Assembly (NCBI GenBank): GCA_019925795.1
Contig: CM034300.1
Coordinates: 37,035,390 to 37,099,389 of the forward strand
From: Dendrobium chrysotoxum
Lineage: Eukaryota > Streptophyta > Magnoliopsida > Asparagales > Orchidaceae
Reading direction: 5' to 3'
DNA length: 64,000 nucleotides
The notes under the pieces were generated by a model that saw only the letters and a program-made list of their open reading frames with translations, made no database searches and had not been told where the DNA came from. Numbering within the stretch: position 1 is the stretch's first letter; every line of letters starts with the position of its first letter. This document shows positions 44,667-59,189 of this stretch, in pieces. The translations under genes were made by a program, and so were the position numbers.

Positions 44667-45550
44667 CTAAGGTTGTTGGTTTATAGGGTTAGGTGAAGGA
44701 ATAGGACCTTCCTCTTCTTTCCCAGGCTCCTCGTGCTCACGGGGACGATGAGTACTATAAAGGGTGTGGAAGGAGTAATTTGAGTAGAAGATTGAATGGT
44801 GAACAGGTGGAGCAGAAATTTGAAGGTTGTATTTTGATTCAAGAGTATATGCAATTAGGTGTCCAAGGGCTAGGTTTGGCTTTCTTTTGTGTCCTAAATC
44901 TCTAATGGATGTTAAGTGATTGATGTATCGGATAATAAGATCAGCAGCATTAAATTGATGGTTGGTCATGATATAGTAGGTAGTGAGTAAAAAGATGGGA
45001 GTGATGTGGATATTGTCTCCAGCTTTTGGAGTTACTGAGTTGTGAAGGATGTGCTGGATTGTGCGTGTATCATTGACTAGGGAACTGATAGTTGTGTCTT
45101 GAAAAGGAGCATTTGTTTCCCTAAGATTAGTGTTGACACGGGTCTAGTTGAAGTTAGGATCAGAGGCTAGAAGATGGAGCTTATCTCTAGTAATGGATAG
45201 TCAAAGAAATTAATAAAAATCTTGATACATTATTTCGGCAGGACGTCAATTAACGTAGGACTGGAGGAAGATGAAATCAGTATTAAAATAGAGACTTGCA
45301 AAAACTCAAAGAGGAGTTTAGAATTAAACGAGAAAGTTAGAGTGAGAATGAAAGTTAGTGTGATGTTGGCGAAGTGGTGTAATACCTAAAAATTTAGGGT
45401 GGCTTGATTGATGATTCGTGAGGGGTTTATGCAAGCAGATTTGAAAAGGGCATATGCTACTTCATCAGCAGCTTTAGTGAAGCGAGGATTGACAGCACTC
45501 CTGGAAGAGCTGCCTGCAAGTGCACATAATCTTTTGCCACCACCAGCCAT
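44667..45550 (-). pseudogene. Additional ORF of the truncated SIRE-type element
   Basis: From ATG at 45550: MAGGGKRLCALAGSSSRSAV, FTKAADEVAYALFKSACINP, SRIINQATLNF, then after a TAG VLHHFAN; later DTRTIQHILHNSVTPKAGD, and an open C-terminal piece (44667-44969) with FNAADLIIRYINHLTSIRDL, HLIAYTLESKYNLQ and a Pro/Glu-rich tail. Same gene as 30780-31833, with the same stops after NF (45386-45388), after YVN and after NFN (45144-45146). The layout recalls the plant transposon-associated protein family; function unknown. The frame is cut by the truncation at 44650. Confidence 0.62.
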
Positions 45551-45617
45551 ATGAAGGAGTTGAGACCTTGAGTGAGAGAGGAGTTAGAAATTGTAGTGAA
45601 AAATAAGGTCTCAAGGG

Positions 45618-46045
45618 CTGTTTAAAAAGTTTTGAGAATATCATCCAGGATGATTGTGGGATCATCCAGGATGATCGTGGGATCATCCAAGATGATTAGA
45701 GCAATTATTGTCATCCAGTACGATTGGTCAAAAAGGTGGTTATATAGTCCAGGACGATCAGATATCATCTAGGATGATTAGACATAGGCGATTGTTCTGA
45801 GTAGTCATTATGGATGATCATTGACGAAAAATATTATCCAAGATGATGAGGTGGATCGTCCAAGATGATCCATATTAATGTATCATACCAACCAAATTTA
45901 AATCATCCAGCATGTTTTTAACATGGATCATCCAGGACAAATAGGTGGATTATCCAGCACGATTACCAATAATTGGTTCAGATCAGCCATTGGATGTGGT
46001 GACTTGATCATATCATCTAGGACAATGTAGATCATTAAGGATGAT
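45618..46045 (-). promoter_or_regulatory. Internal dyad array and TATA-like box before the additional ORF
   Basis: Dyads such as ATCATCCAGGATGAT (including a direct duplication near 45650-45690), then CTTTTTAAACAG (complement of 45618-45629), 68 bp before the ATG at 45550. Same arrangement and same distance as at 31901-32325. Confidence 0.55.
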
Positions 46046-47390
46046 GTGAATAAAAAATTAAAAAAATAGATGATGGAGAGGAATGATCAGAGGGTTCAAA
46101 AATCAATAAAAGATTCAAATCAAAATATAAAAGAAAAATAACTCAAACAATAAAATAACAAATAAAAACAAAGTTTTTTTTTGAATGATCACTCTAGTAG
46201 GGGAGATTTTTTTCTTCAGTTTAAATTCAAAAGCCAATAAGAAGAAATTGACGATACTGAAATCCTGAAAAAGTTGGAAAATCAATTTTTGTAAACCCTA
46301 CCTCGGACACCATATAGGTTCAATGTCTTTTTAAACACAAATCTGATTCAGACGAAATAAAATTAGATAAGAAAAAGGGATTCTTTCAAACTTCTTTTTA
46401 GAAAAATCTCTGATAAAATAGTATTGCAAAGTAAAGAATCAAAAATCATGACTTTCAATCTCAAGTGCTTGAAAATGTTAAGTGGCACGAGTACTCTTCT
46501 AAGATTTTTAAAGATTTGAAAGAGGAGAAAGCTTGTTTCTTTGTGGGCTTATTTTGTGCCTCTTTTTTTTCAGTTATTTGGCGCACTTTATACATCTTTT
46601 GATTTTTGATATAATTTGTGTATCTTGCAATTAATTGACAAACATTGCGCATCATTTCAGTGTTGGGCTTATTTTGTGCTTCTTTTTCATTTGATTGGTG
46701 CACTTTGTGCATCTTTTACGAGCTTGCTGTCTTTCAACACCTCCAAAAACTCTCAGCTGTGAGATTATCTTCCAGATGTAAAAGAAGAAAAATTCACTCA
46801 CTTTGATAAGGAAGAGTAAAACCATAAAATAGAATCATTCTCATACGATAACTGCAATCACCTGATTAAGTAAACATGAAAGTGATTCAATGATTTGGAA
46901 CACTACTCATATGAGATAGATTACTATAGGAAGATAAAACAGATCTCTATTTCAAAGTTCAACCTTTTAATTTTAAAAAAGATTATGATTTAAAAAGAAT
47001 AAAACACCATTAAAGGAGTTTGAGGAAGAGAAACAATCATCAATATTTCTTCCTTTAACTATTTTAGAGTAGTCAATCACTGCTTATAAGCTTCTAAACA
47101 AAATAAGGCAAAAATCCCATTTAGAAATCAAGCTCATCAACTGTAGTGTGTAGTGATTTAATTTTGAAGAAAATATAAAGGAAATCAAGAACAAAAGAAA
47201 AGCATATAAAAAGAAATAACCAAATCAAACAAACAACAATAGAAAAAAAATTAGGAAAATCAGCATGAAATCAAACAACACATAAAAAGAAATAGACAAA
47301 CAAATCAAACAAAAACTAAGTGCTGAAACATAAATAGAGAGTATCAATTTGAAGCATGAATATCTATCACACCTAATCTGGTTCTTAAGA
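46046..47390 (-). other. Non-coding spacer after RNase H
   Basis: AT-rich counterpart of 32326-33639, with the AAAAGA(T/G)GC(A/G)CAAARTG-type repeats at 46545-46715. No gene; the frame at 46461-46712 is made of these repeats. Confidence 0.6.
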
Positions 47391-48900
47391 TGCTAAAGGT
47401 ATCAAAGGCCAGTGGTTTTTTGAAGATATCTACTAGTTGGTTTTTAGTGGCTACATGATGTAGCTTTATGTCTCCTTTGGTAACATGGTCCCTAATGAAG
47501 TGGTGCCTGATATCGATTTATTTGGTCTTGGAGGGTTGGATTAGGTTTTTTGAAATGTAGATGGCACTGGTGTTATCACATAAGACAAACATTATGCCTA
47601 CAGGAAGTCCTAAATTTAGAATTTATTATTTTAACCAAAGGACCTGGGCCACACAACTTCCTAAGGTAATATATTCAGCTTTAGCAGTGGATAGTGCAAT
47701 TGAGTTCTATTTTCTACTGGACCAAGAGACTAAAGATTGTCCTATGAATTGATACATTCTAGAGGTGCTCTTTCTATCCACCCTACATCCTATAAAGTTA
47801 GAATCAAAATAACCTATAATTTCAAAGGAGGTGTTATACTTAGGATACCAGATTTATAAGTTTTGGGTTCCTAAAATATAATTAAGAATTCTCTTAACAG
47901 CAATTAGGTGGGACTCCTTTGGATCAGCTTGAAATCTAGCATAGAGGCAAACACTAAATATAATATCAGGTTCGCTAGCAGTCAGGTAAAGAAGTGATCC
48001 AATTATTCCTCCATACTTCTTCTGATCAATAGATTTTCCATTTGAATCCTTATCTAAATGGACATTTGAACTCATGGGAGTGTTGATTAGCTTGGCTTTA
48101 TCCATTTTATATTTCTTCGGGATGTCCTTAATATATTTTGATTGATTAAGAAAAGTTTCATCATCCATTTACCTTATGCTAAATCCCAGAAAGTAGGACA
48201 ATTCTCCTATCATACTCATCTCAAATTCTTTACTCCTTATTTTAGAAAAATTATCACATAAATTTTTATCAAAAGATCTAAAAAGTATATCATCAACTTA
48301 GATCTAGATAATGAGTAATTCATCTCCTACTCTCCTCAGAAAAGGGTGGTGCCTATGCTCCCCTTAAAAACTCTCTTTCCAGCAGGAATGTGCTAAGCCT
48401 CTTATATCATGCTTTGGTGCCTATTTTAATCCATACAAAGCCTTTTTTATTTGAAAATATGATCTGGAAATTTGGAATTCTCAAAGCCAGGGGGTTGCTC
48501 TACAAACACTTCTTCCTTTATTATCCCATTTAAAAAGGCACTCTTGACATCCATTTGGAAAAGCATAAATCCCTTAAAATAGGCAAAGGCTCGTAGAACT
48601 CTAATGACTTCCAAACGGACTACAGAGGCAAAGGTTTCATCAAAATCAATCCCTTCTATTTGGTTGTACCTCTTAGCCACTAATCTTTTCTTATTCCTAA
48701 CCACCACACCAGAATCATTCATTTTATTCTTAAAGACTCATTTGGTTCCTACTACACTCTGGTCCTTAGGTCTTTCTACCAGCTCTCAAACATCATTCCT
48801 AACAAATTGGTTTAGTTCCTCTTGTATGGCTAGTATATAAAATTTATCAGAAAGGGCTTTATTGATGTTGGTGGAATCAGTCATTGAAATGAAGGCATAA
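47391..48900 (-). pseudogene. pol: Copia reverse transcriptase and RNase H (decayed)
   Basis: The RT N-terminal part is open at 48447-48722: KKRLVAKRYNQIEGIDFDET, then FQMDVKSAFLNGIIKEEVFV with the first catalytic Asp. The YxDD box near 48285-48300 is damaged: a stop replaces the Tyr position, while VDDI remains. FLNQSKYIKDIPKKYKMDKA...NTPMSSNVHLDKDSNGKS follows (47854-48168). RNase H remnants run to about 47400. Order and length match the copy at 33640-35070; it is inactive. Confidence 0.88.
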
Positions 48901-49850
48901 TGTTTTAATTCTTTTCTATGTCCATGCCTAGTTCTAACACCTTCAAAAGGGTCTCCTAAGATCAATTCTTAAGGATGACTTGAAGAATATCTCCATTCTC
49001 TAGGCAATGAAACTTCAGGTTCTACCCTTTCCTCCAGATTGGCAGATTCTACTCCTTGGGTGACTTCTATAACCTCCTCTTCTTCTACCCTAGACCCTCC
49101 AGAATTATCATATTCATCAAACACAATATGAGTGGTCTCCTTAACAATTAGAGTTCTTTTATTGAAGACTCTATAGGATTTCCCAATACTTGAGTAACCT
49201 AGGAACACTCCTTCATCAAATTTTGGGTCAAACTTTCCTAGTTGAGACTTCCCATTATTCAGAATGAACACTTTACATCCAAAGACATGGAGGTGAGAGA
49301 GGTTGGGTGTCCTACCCTTAAGAATTTCATAGGGTGTTTTGTTCAGCTTAGATCTAAGATTTACCCTATCCAGAATATAACAGGTTGTATTCACCGCTTC
49401 TGCCCAAAAGTATTTAGGAAGTGGGTACTCAGCTAACATAGCTCTAGCAGCTTCTACCAGGGTCTTGTTCTTCCTTTCAGCTACCCCGTTCTACTGAGGG
49501 TCCTAGGAGCTAAAAAATTGTTATATATCCCTTGGTCCTACAGTAGGTTTCAAACTTCTCATTTTCAAATTCTCCACCATGATCACTATGAATAGTCACA
49601 ATCTCACAACCTAGCTTCTTCTGAATCCAAGTGGAAAAAGATCTAAACTCCTCGAATGATTCACTTTTAAGAGATAGGAATCTAACCCAAGTGAACCTCG
49701 AATAATCATCAACAATCACATACCCAAAGACTTTTCTTCCTAAGCTTAAAGTGCTGATAGGTCCAAAGAGATCCATATGTACGAATTCTAAGGGTTTGCA
49801 AGTGTTTATGTCTTTGATTGAGTGGAAGGAGGATTTCACTTACTTCCCTA
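48901..49850 (-). pseudogene. pol: Copia integrase (decayed)
   Basis: 49510-49839 holds LEFVHMDLFGPISTLSLGRK (first catalytic Asp), VDDYSRFTWVRFLSLKSES and TIHSDHGGEFENEKFETYC (second Asp). Then APRT, a 1-base deletion, TAG at 49491-49493, NGVAERKNKTLVEAARAM (catalytic Glu). 48969-49439 continues with PKYFWAEAVNTTCYILDRVN, the TPYEILKGRTPNLSHLHVFG motif and GVFLGYSSIGKSYRVFNKRT, ending in an acidic tail. All three catalytic residues can be found, but the frame is broken. Confidence 0.9.
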
Positions 49851-50420
49851 ACTGACAGGCATCACACAGGTGGTCCTTAATAAACTCTAGCTTGGCGACA
49901 CCTCTCACTATATTTTTTGGGTGATCTTCCTAAGGCGTTTCATGCTTGCATGATATAATCTCCTATGCCACATCCATGATTCATCGACAATTAATTTTAA
50001 GCAAATAGTAATATCAGCTTTAAAGTAATTCAGATCCAGCATGTAAATATTATTGATCCTATTTTCCTACAAAATAATTTTGTCATTTAAACTTATAAGG
50101 TAGAAAGTTGGCAGAAATTTTATGCTTAAGCCTTTATCACAGAGTTGGTTGATGCTGAGCAGATTATGTTTTAGTTCATCTACAAGTAAAATATTATCAA
50201 TAATGAAATTTTTTAATCACCAATTATACTTGATCCCACCACTCTCCTGGTGGTGTTGTCTCCAAGTGTTACATTGCCTCCTGCCCTGGCCTCCAGCAAA
50301 ATGAATTATTTTACATGTCCAGTCATATGCCTTAAACATTTGCTGTATAGATACTAAATGCTCTCACGAGGACTTTTGTGAGAGCACTCCTACAAAATCA
50401 TCAAATATCATATTTAGGAG
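49851..50420 (-). pseudogene. pol: Copia protease end and GAG-pre-integrase domain (decayed)
   Basis: YLYSKCLRHMTG (about 50310-50350) stands where YLDSGCSRHMTG is expected, so the catalytic Asp is lost. LGDNTTRRVVG-like and LKHNLLSIN-like segments follow (about 50150-50270), then a histidine-containing pre-integrase stretch near 49920. Confidence 0.75.
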
Positions 50421-52180
50421 CTCAAACAGGTTTGGGTCCCTTATGATGAAAAGAAGAATGCGATGTATACATGCTATACTATGAATTTTGCAATTTTGGT
50501 CTCCATACCAAATGTGTTTTATGGTGAATAGTACAGGTGTGAGAGATATGTCCTAGCATGCCACAAGAAATATATCTAACACCAGAAAAAGGGTTTACTA
50601 ATTTTCTTGGAGTATAATGCCTCTTTCTAGGTTTAAATGATGCATGCTGATGTGATGGTTTATGAAATTCTTCTAGTGCAAGGGGTTTCTTATTTTCCCT
50701 GAGGGCAATTAATTCAGCTTTTAAAAACTTATTTACACTTTCAAGAATTGAATTATCCATTTCTAAGGCATGCTCCCTACTGTCTAATTCTGATGCAAGA
50801 ATTTTTAGTTCCTTGAATGCAATTTCTAATTCAACATATGATGTTTTTAATAAATCATGCTCAGTGGTTAAATTAGAAAGCTTTTTATTTAACTCATCAA
50901 ATTCATCCAGTAAAGTCATATGACTGCTATCTAAAGTGGAGTGATCTTTCAATAGAATTTCATGCACTTTTTGTAGATTTAAGAAGTCAGTTTTAAGGCT
51001 TGCATGCACTTTTTTTAGCTTCCTGTATGATGAATGAATTCTTTCAGAAACTTCAACTAGTTGATCATATATAAGCTTACATACCTCTTCTTAATCAGAG
51101 TGATCAAGATGATCTGCCATCAAGCATAAGTTGGTTACCTCCTCTTCAGCTTCAGTTTTAGAGGAGTCAGATGTTGAGTCTGCCTAGAAAGCCTTTTGGA
51201 TCTTCTTTTTGTCCTTCTTGAACTTAGACTTTTCCTAACCCTTCTCTTTGTTTGGCGAGCCTTCAGTGTTGGGCATTCAGAATTCACATGCCATGGCTTC
51301 CTGCATTCAAAGCATATAACATCAGATGAGGCTTTAGAATTTTTATTGTTCTTACCTTTATTCCACTTCTGATGATGTTTTTATTTTTTTTTGTAGGAAG
51401 CTTTTAAATTGCCTTGTTATTAAGGCAATATCATCATCATCATCAAAACCATAAGAGCCAGACTTGGAATCATTAGCCTTCAAGGCTATGGCTTTCTCTT
51501 TCTTCTCACCTGCATCAAGCTACCTTTGGTTCACTCCTTGCTCGTAAACAATTAATGATCTAAGTAAGTTATCAATTGAATAAGTATTCAAATCTTTCGA
51601 TTCAGTAATTACAGTAATTTTAGCATAAAAAGAAAAAGACAAACATTACAAAATCTTATTTACTTTTTCGTAATTTGTAAGCTCTCTCCCTAAGGCATGT
51701 AGGGAAGTAACAATCTATATAAATCTAGTGTACATCTCATAAATTGATTCATTTACTTTCATACAAAAGAGTTCATAATCATGCAAAAGAATATTCAGTC
51801 TAGATTGTTTAATCTCATTCATTCATTCATAAGTAATGCATAATCTGTCCCAAATTTCTTTACCAGTTACACATGTTGAAACACGTAGATAATCTTCATA
51901 TTTCAATACACATAAAAAGCAATTCAAACATTTAGCATTCAATTGAGTAAGATCTCTATCATCAGTTATCCATTCAGCAAAAGGGATTTCAGTTTTAACA
52001 CCATTAACAAGTCTATAAGGTATAGTATAACCTTCTTTAACAAGCATCCACATACGATAATCGATCGATTGTAAAAAGGTGGACATGCGAGTTTGCCAAA
52101 AATCAAAAGGAAAATTATCAAATAAAGGTGGTAATGTGATTGAATAACCTTCCGCAGTATTATAATTTTCAAAGTTAGCT
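50421..52180 (-). pseudogene. gag: SIRE-type gag with knuckle and coiled coil (decayed)
   Basis: The N-terminus reads ANFENYNTAEGYSITLPPLF with the start codon changed to ATA (52180). Then RMWMLVKEGYTIPYRLVNGV, EWITDDRDLTQLNAKCLNCF and IWDRLCITYE (51823-52086). The knuckle near 51275-51320 is CFECRKPWHVNSEC with all CCHC ligands kept. 50479-51009 is a long coiled-coil-like segment (LLDEFDELNKKLSNLTTEHD, ELKILASELDSREHALEMDN) ending in a second knuckle-like CGMLGHISHTC that lacks its first Cys. Compared with the 38386 copy this one has fewer stops in the N-terminal part. Confidence 0.88.
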
Positions 52181-52228
52181 ATGGATCAAAATTCAAAAGT
52201 TTTCCAAAACTTGATTTTATGAATCTAG

Positions 52229-52239
52229 CTTTGATACCA
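52229..52239 (-). other. Primer binding site (tRNA-iMet type)
   Basis: Complement reads TGGTATCAAAG, one mismatch (G to A) from TGGTATCAGAG, two bases inside the LTR. Confidence 0.85.
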
Positions 52240-52241
52240 CT

Positions 52242-54117
52242 TGAAAGTTCGTTAGGGTTGTTAAACCCTTATGAACTAGTCCCAAAGCTAACTAAGAGGA
52301 GGATGAATTGGTATTTTAAAAATTCTTATACAAATAGAAAAATATTTTTATCCTTTTGAATATTTTAATACAACCAATTAAAGTGGAAGCAAATAATCAA
52401 AATCAGATATTTCAAACATAGATTAGATCATAGAATTAAATGAAAATTAAAGTGCAGAAAAGTAAATAAAAAGAGCACCCCAGATTTATAGTGGTTCAGT
52501 CAACTTGACCTACATCCACTCCCCAGAGCCTCCTCTCCAGGTATTGCACTAACAACTATAGTGACTCTCCTTTTGCTCCCACAGCAAGGTGGAGAAGCCC
52601 TTACAAAATCTTTCTAGCGACACCGGTGAGGTAGAGAACCTTGACTACTTTTGCTTCCTCCTGAAGTAGGAAGGGAACCTCAACTCTTTTTGCTTCCTCC
52701 TAAGCAGGCAGATAACCCAGAATCCTTTTTCTTCTTCCTAAAGTAGGCAAAGAACCCCAACTCCTTTTGCTTCCTCCTGAAGTAGGCAGAGAACCTAAAT
52801 CTGATGTTGATAATTGCCTCCCTAGAGTCACTATGGAACCAAGGATGAAGAAAGAAGATGACGATCAAATCCTTTCTTGGAGCAACCTTTGTGAATCCCC
52901 TCACAAACTCCCTCTCATAAGATCCTCTCTCTCTCCCAAACTCTCCTTCTCCTCTAAGCTCTCTTAGAGTGAAAAAACTAGTAAAAGAATACTAAAGAGA
53001 TATTTAGAGAACTTAAATACGAGATCTCAAAAATTGCCCTAAAATTTAACTTACCGACTATATCATCCAGAATGATCTATAAATCATCCTGTACGATCAG
53101 TACAAAATTAACCATTTTGCTAGGATGATTGCCATGGTCTGGACGATCAGAACAAATACTTTCTACATATCATCCTTGATGATTTTACGATCATACGGAA
53201 CGATTAGTTCAATTTGAGTGGAAAATGACAAATTGTCCAGATAAATGTTTGGGATGTCCAAGACGATATCCTGGATGATCAAAAGAAAATAAGGGTTTTT
53301 CGTCCTCGAGGATTTCACAATCATCCGGGACGATCAGTTCATTTTGAGTGGCAATCGACAAATCATCCTGCACAATGTTCGGGATGTCCAGGATGATATC
53401 CTAGACGATCAGAAGAAAATCATGATTTTTGTCCAGGATGATTGAAGATCGTCCCACGAAATATAATGGATCATCCCAGACGATCGAAATGATCGTCCTA
53501 TGCGATGTGATTGATCAATTAAACCATAATTATTCTCCTAATCAAGGGATCATTTTTGGAAAAATTGTAATGAATCGTCCAGGATAATATAGGATCATCC
53601 TATACGATCAAAACAAAATTCTAAAAATAAAATATTTCCTAAAATGTGATTGGCGGCTAATTTCTGAATTTGTACTGATCATCCTATATGATAAAATATC
53701 GTCCAGGATGATAAGTTAACTAAACTTAATAAATAGGGATATTCTAATTAAGGTTTCTGTTTTGAACTAATCGACCAAGATGATTTTGGATCGTCCTATA
53801 CAATATGCTCAAAATTCAGAAGACACTCAAACTCACCAAATTTCTCCCCACAGTGTGCATGTGCAAGGTTACTTAGCATCAGGATCCATCTTATTACATT
53901 TGACTCAAGAAAAGTTAAAAACCATTGGAATTTAAACTTATAGACTGACTCAGTCCTAATCTACCCAATCTTGAGCTGGCTTGAATTACAATTGACTTTG
54001 TGAACCTAAAAAGTTAGTAGGCATGGGCAACTAAAACAGATGTGCAGTAGTAACAGTTGAGAAGCAGGAATGTTTGATATCATCAAAACTATAGTGCTTG
54101 AATCCATATTTGCAACA
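52242..54117 (-). repeat. 5' LTR of the truncated SIRE-type element
   Basis: 1876 bp, TG (52242) to CA (54117). Dyad array about 53055-53815, TATA-like GTATTTAA (complement of 53013-53020), 39-bp repeats about 52630-52800. Closest in structure to the LTRs at 28629 and 38446. Confidence 0.9.
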
Positions 54118-55370
54118 TATATATCATAGTGCTCAACTGTTAGCAGCACCGTGGTGTTATAGTTGAAACTATTCAAACCATGATCTGCGAGTGAAGCGAC
54201 ACATCAATTCCCTAAATAGTAGGTCCATGTCTGCAAGCTCCACAGTGGAGAAAACCTTTTAGTGCTATGATGTTAGTTCATTTTTATGGGTGCCGCGATA
54301 CAAGTGCCTCGAGCACCATAGTGTTAAAAACCATTTTCAATATTTTTTTATAAATATTTCATTTGTAATATTAGTAGAAGAGTTCAGTCACTTATTTAAT
54401 TTTAGTCTTTATAGTGCTTCTCTGATTTTTCCCTAGGAGTGATAACTAAGGGAATTTAGAGAAGTATTATATACATTCTATTGGAGTGTTTGGCTTGTGC
54501 TTGTGGAAGCAATTATACAAGTTCAAGGAGTGCAGAGGATATCATTGAACCATACGGTGATATATTTTCTTCTATACTTTATTTCTTTTATATAATTAAT
54601 GAAAAAGAATCTACCTCACCTGTTCTTCATATCTGGATAAATTTTCTAATTTTAAATTGATTATGTAAATAAAATATGGAGTATTAATGAATTCCCTTCA
54701 TCAATAATTTCATGATATTTTCAATATACCAGGTCTTCATTTAATGCATATAGTGATCATATGTGTAGTTAATTTTAGGTGTAATGTGGAGCCTTGGAAT
54801 AAAAAAGAACGCACAATTAGGTATGTTGGATTGATATAATGTAAGCATAGGCAAGGTACTTATCACATATCAAATTTATAAAGATGAATTATCATGAGGG
54901 GGTTTTAATAGTGCACGCTTTACTTACTCTTCTAAGACTTTCATAGGGTGACAAAATATAGGAGTTTAGAGTGGTATTTGGGTTAGAAGAGTTTTATTTG
55001 TCCTTTGTCTCTTTACATTTGATTAAGCGATCAGTGATGCATATGTTATGAGTAGCATCAATATAATAATCATTAGGAAATATATTATATTTACATTCCA
55101 TCAATCCAAAATAATTTATCCAAATAATGTTTCATTTAACTATTTTTTATTTTAAATTAAGTGATTAAATCTCCACCAAAACTTATTTTTAATTGAGTAA
55201 GATAATTATTATAATTAAAGTGAACTGTACTAGTATTTATAAGTAAACATTCTTCCTCATTAGATTGATAATCTACTCTATCACTATATTATTTGATTTA
55301 GCACGTATACTTGTGTATATTAAGTGGGTTTTTTATAATTTTTATATCAAAGAAAACCTAAGCATTATTT
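54118..55370 (+). repeat. Second Athila-type LTR copy, left part missing
   Basis: By eye it follows 25540-26530: TATACTTTATTTCTTTTATAT then ATTAATGAAAA, CATATAGTGATCATATGTGT then AGTTAATTTTAGGTGTAATG, ACTTATTTTTAATTGAGTAA, with AGTGCY-like motifs at the start (54125-54320). No polypurine tract or LTR start is present because the SIRE-type LTR borders it at 54117. The right limit is not sharp. No coding content. Confidence 0.55.
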
Positions 55371-56495
55371 AGGGATTGATAGAGCCCTAAATTATTTTTA
55401 CGATTCTTTAGGTTACTCCACTGCCCCCTTCAGTATATCAAAAACTAAGTCTGTATAACTACTAAATACTTAGCATATGTTAGACATTTAGAAACTCAGG
55501 ACCCACTAACTCCCTATACATTCCACACCAGCTTCCTCCAATGTCAAAACTCAACAGAATCAAACATTTCAAGAAGATAAATGCATGTATCATTACATTA
55601 CAATAACAGAAAATTAAATGACTGAATTTTAGAAATGTATATAATACCTTACAAATAGGGAACATATTTAATGACTGAGCAGGATCTCGTTTTTACAAAG
55701 TCTTACTAAATAAGTAAAGATTATTCATAACACTAAATTAAAGCTTTCTTTCACTATAAGATTATTTTTTGGGGTCAAAAATATTTTCTAACTTAATAAA
55801 ATAGTGCACTTTTCAAACTATCTCATAGAAATTTTCAAAAAAAAGCCTAAATGTCTAGGATGACTATCTCTATTAACATACAAAAAATTATATATTAAAA
55901 GTTTAACGGGGGTAGAGTTATTCTCATTTTTACACCAGAAATTATAAATTTAATTATGAAAATCCCAAGATTTCTATAATTTTGAAAACTAAGATAGGTA
56001 GAACATAGCCTACCTCAATCCAGATAACTTTTAGAATTAGGCTGATAGAAAAAATGAATAAAAGTTGCCTAAACCTAGCTTTCTCTCTCTAAGAATCCTT
56101 CCCCTATCACTCTAACCGGCTACACTTAGGAAAAGAAAATGGATTTGATGAAAATCATTTTTGTTGGATTTGGATATTTTTATAAAAATTAGGTTTAGCA
56201 CCTTGGCGCTAGGCCCAACAACACCTCAACACTCTAAACTGCAGAGCACGACATTGAAGCTCAACTCTTTATACTGTAGCTTAGAATTAATTAACCAAAA
56301 GATAGAGTGCTCAATGTCATAGTGCCGCCTACCCTAGCACCATGGTATCCCTAGGAAAAAATTTTAAATTTTCAAATCATGCATAACCCCTAGGACCTGT
56401 ATTAGAACATATTCAGACACTCACCTACACACAGAACACTCACAAACACATTAGAAGACATGAATGAAAAAATTTCAATGGATTACCCTTACTAG
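55371..56495 (-). repeat. Degraded gypsy LTR-like sequence
   Basis: AT-rich. 56195-56345 has the CACTATGGTGCTAGGG / AGTGCCGCC motif style of nearby gypsy U3 regions; in complement sense a TATAAAAATATCC box and a GA-rich leader (AGAGAGAGAAAGC) follow (56080-56190). This suggests a minus-strand LTR, but no ends were found. No gene. Confidence 0.35.
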
Positions 56496-58477
<1,982 letters not shown>

Positions 58478-58490
58478 TTCTCCCCGCCTT
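58478..58490 (-). other. Polypurine tract (gypsy)
   Basis: Complement reads AAGGCGGGGAGAA directly before the LTR start TGTAATAACCC. Confidence 0.75.
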
Positions 58491-59189
58491 AGAAAAGTAT
58501 CATTCTCAATATTTCTATTATGGATATAAAGCAATACAAAATAAATAAAAAGAAAAAAAATTAATTCAATTCATTAATTCATTGAAACAAACTAATTCAA
58601 TTCAATTCAAAATAAATCAATGCAACATTAGTTTAAACCTGTTATCAATAAATCCAAAATATTATTGATCATTAGCTTATCAATCATTTCAATCAGTCAT
58701 GAATTCAATCAATCTATCACACTCATATATCATTCAATCATGTATTATTTAGAATTATATGCAATGATTATCAATCAAATTTAAATGCATATGATTGAGA
58801 ATTCTACTATGAGATCCTTCAAACACATCTCTATCATCCTGATGAATCAACTATAAACTCTGGGTCATACTAGTGCTAGGGCTAGCATAACAGAATGTGT
58901 GGTCTCATTCTGACTTTCACTAGTTCTTCTTTCATTTAGCATATTTATGAATCCTTCGCTATATCCTCTAGATCTAATAGTCATCTATCTATATATCTAT
59001 ATGGACAATTTTGTTCCAGACACTAGCCTTCATCCTTAGAATATCTAAGGTAAATCTATGATCTGTCTATATTTCTCACACCTAAAATAATATCAGATAA
59101 TGAACACACTCTAGACTACCAACAATAGAAACCATGGTTCTTGTTTGATAATCACTAGACTTGGAACTCTTCTTCTCATTAACACATCC
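58491..59189 (-). other. Internal region between gag and 3' LTR
   Basis: AT-rich with AATTCAATTCATT repeats (58560-58620). No protease, RT or integrase motif seen. It replaces the roughly 4 kb of pol expected here. Confidence 0.5.

Larger units (their letters stand above)
44650..54117 (-). mobile_element. SIRE-type element, 3' truncated (one LTR left)
   Basis: Sister of the 28629-40312 element, in the same order and orientation: 5' LTR 52242-54117, primer site, gag, pol, spacer, internal dyad array, additional ORF. Homology to the other copy stops inside the additional ORF at about 44650 (GTACCAG then TTGATCAATCTGAGG in the other copy), so the last 0.5 kb of internal region, the polypurine tract and the 3' LTR are missing. 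Without the second LTR no target duplication can be checked. Confidence 0.9.
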
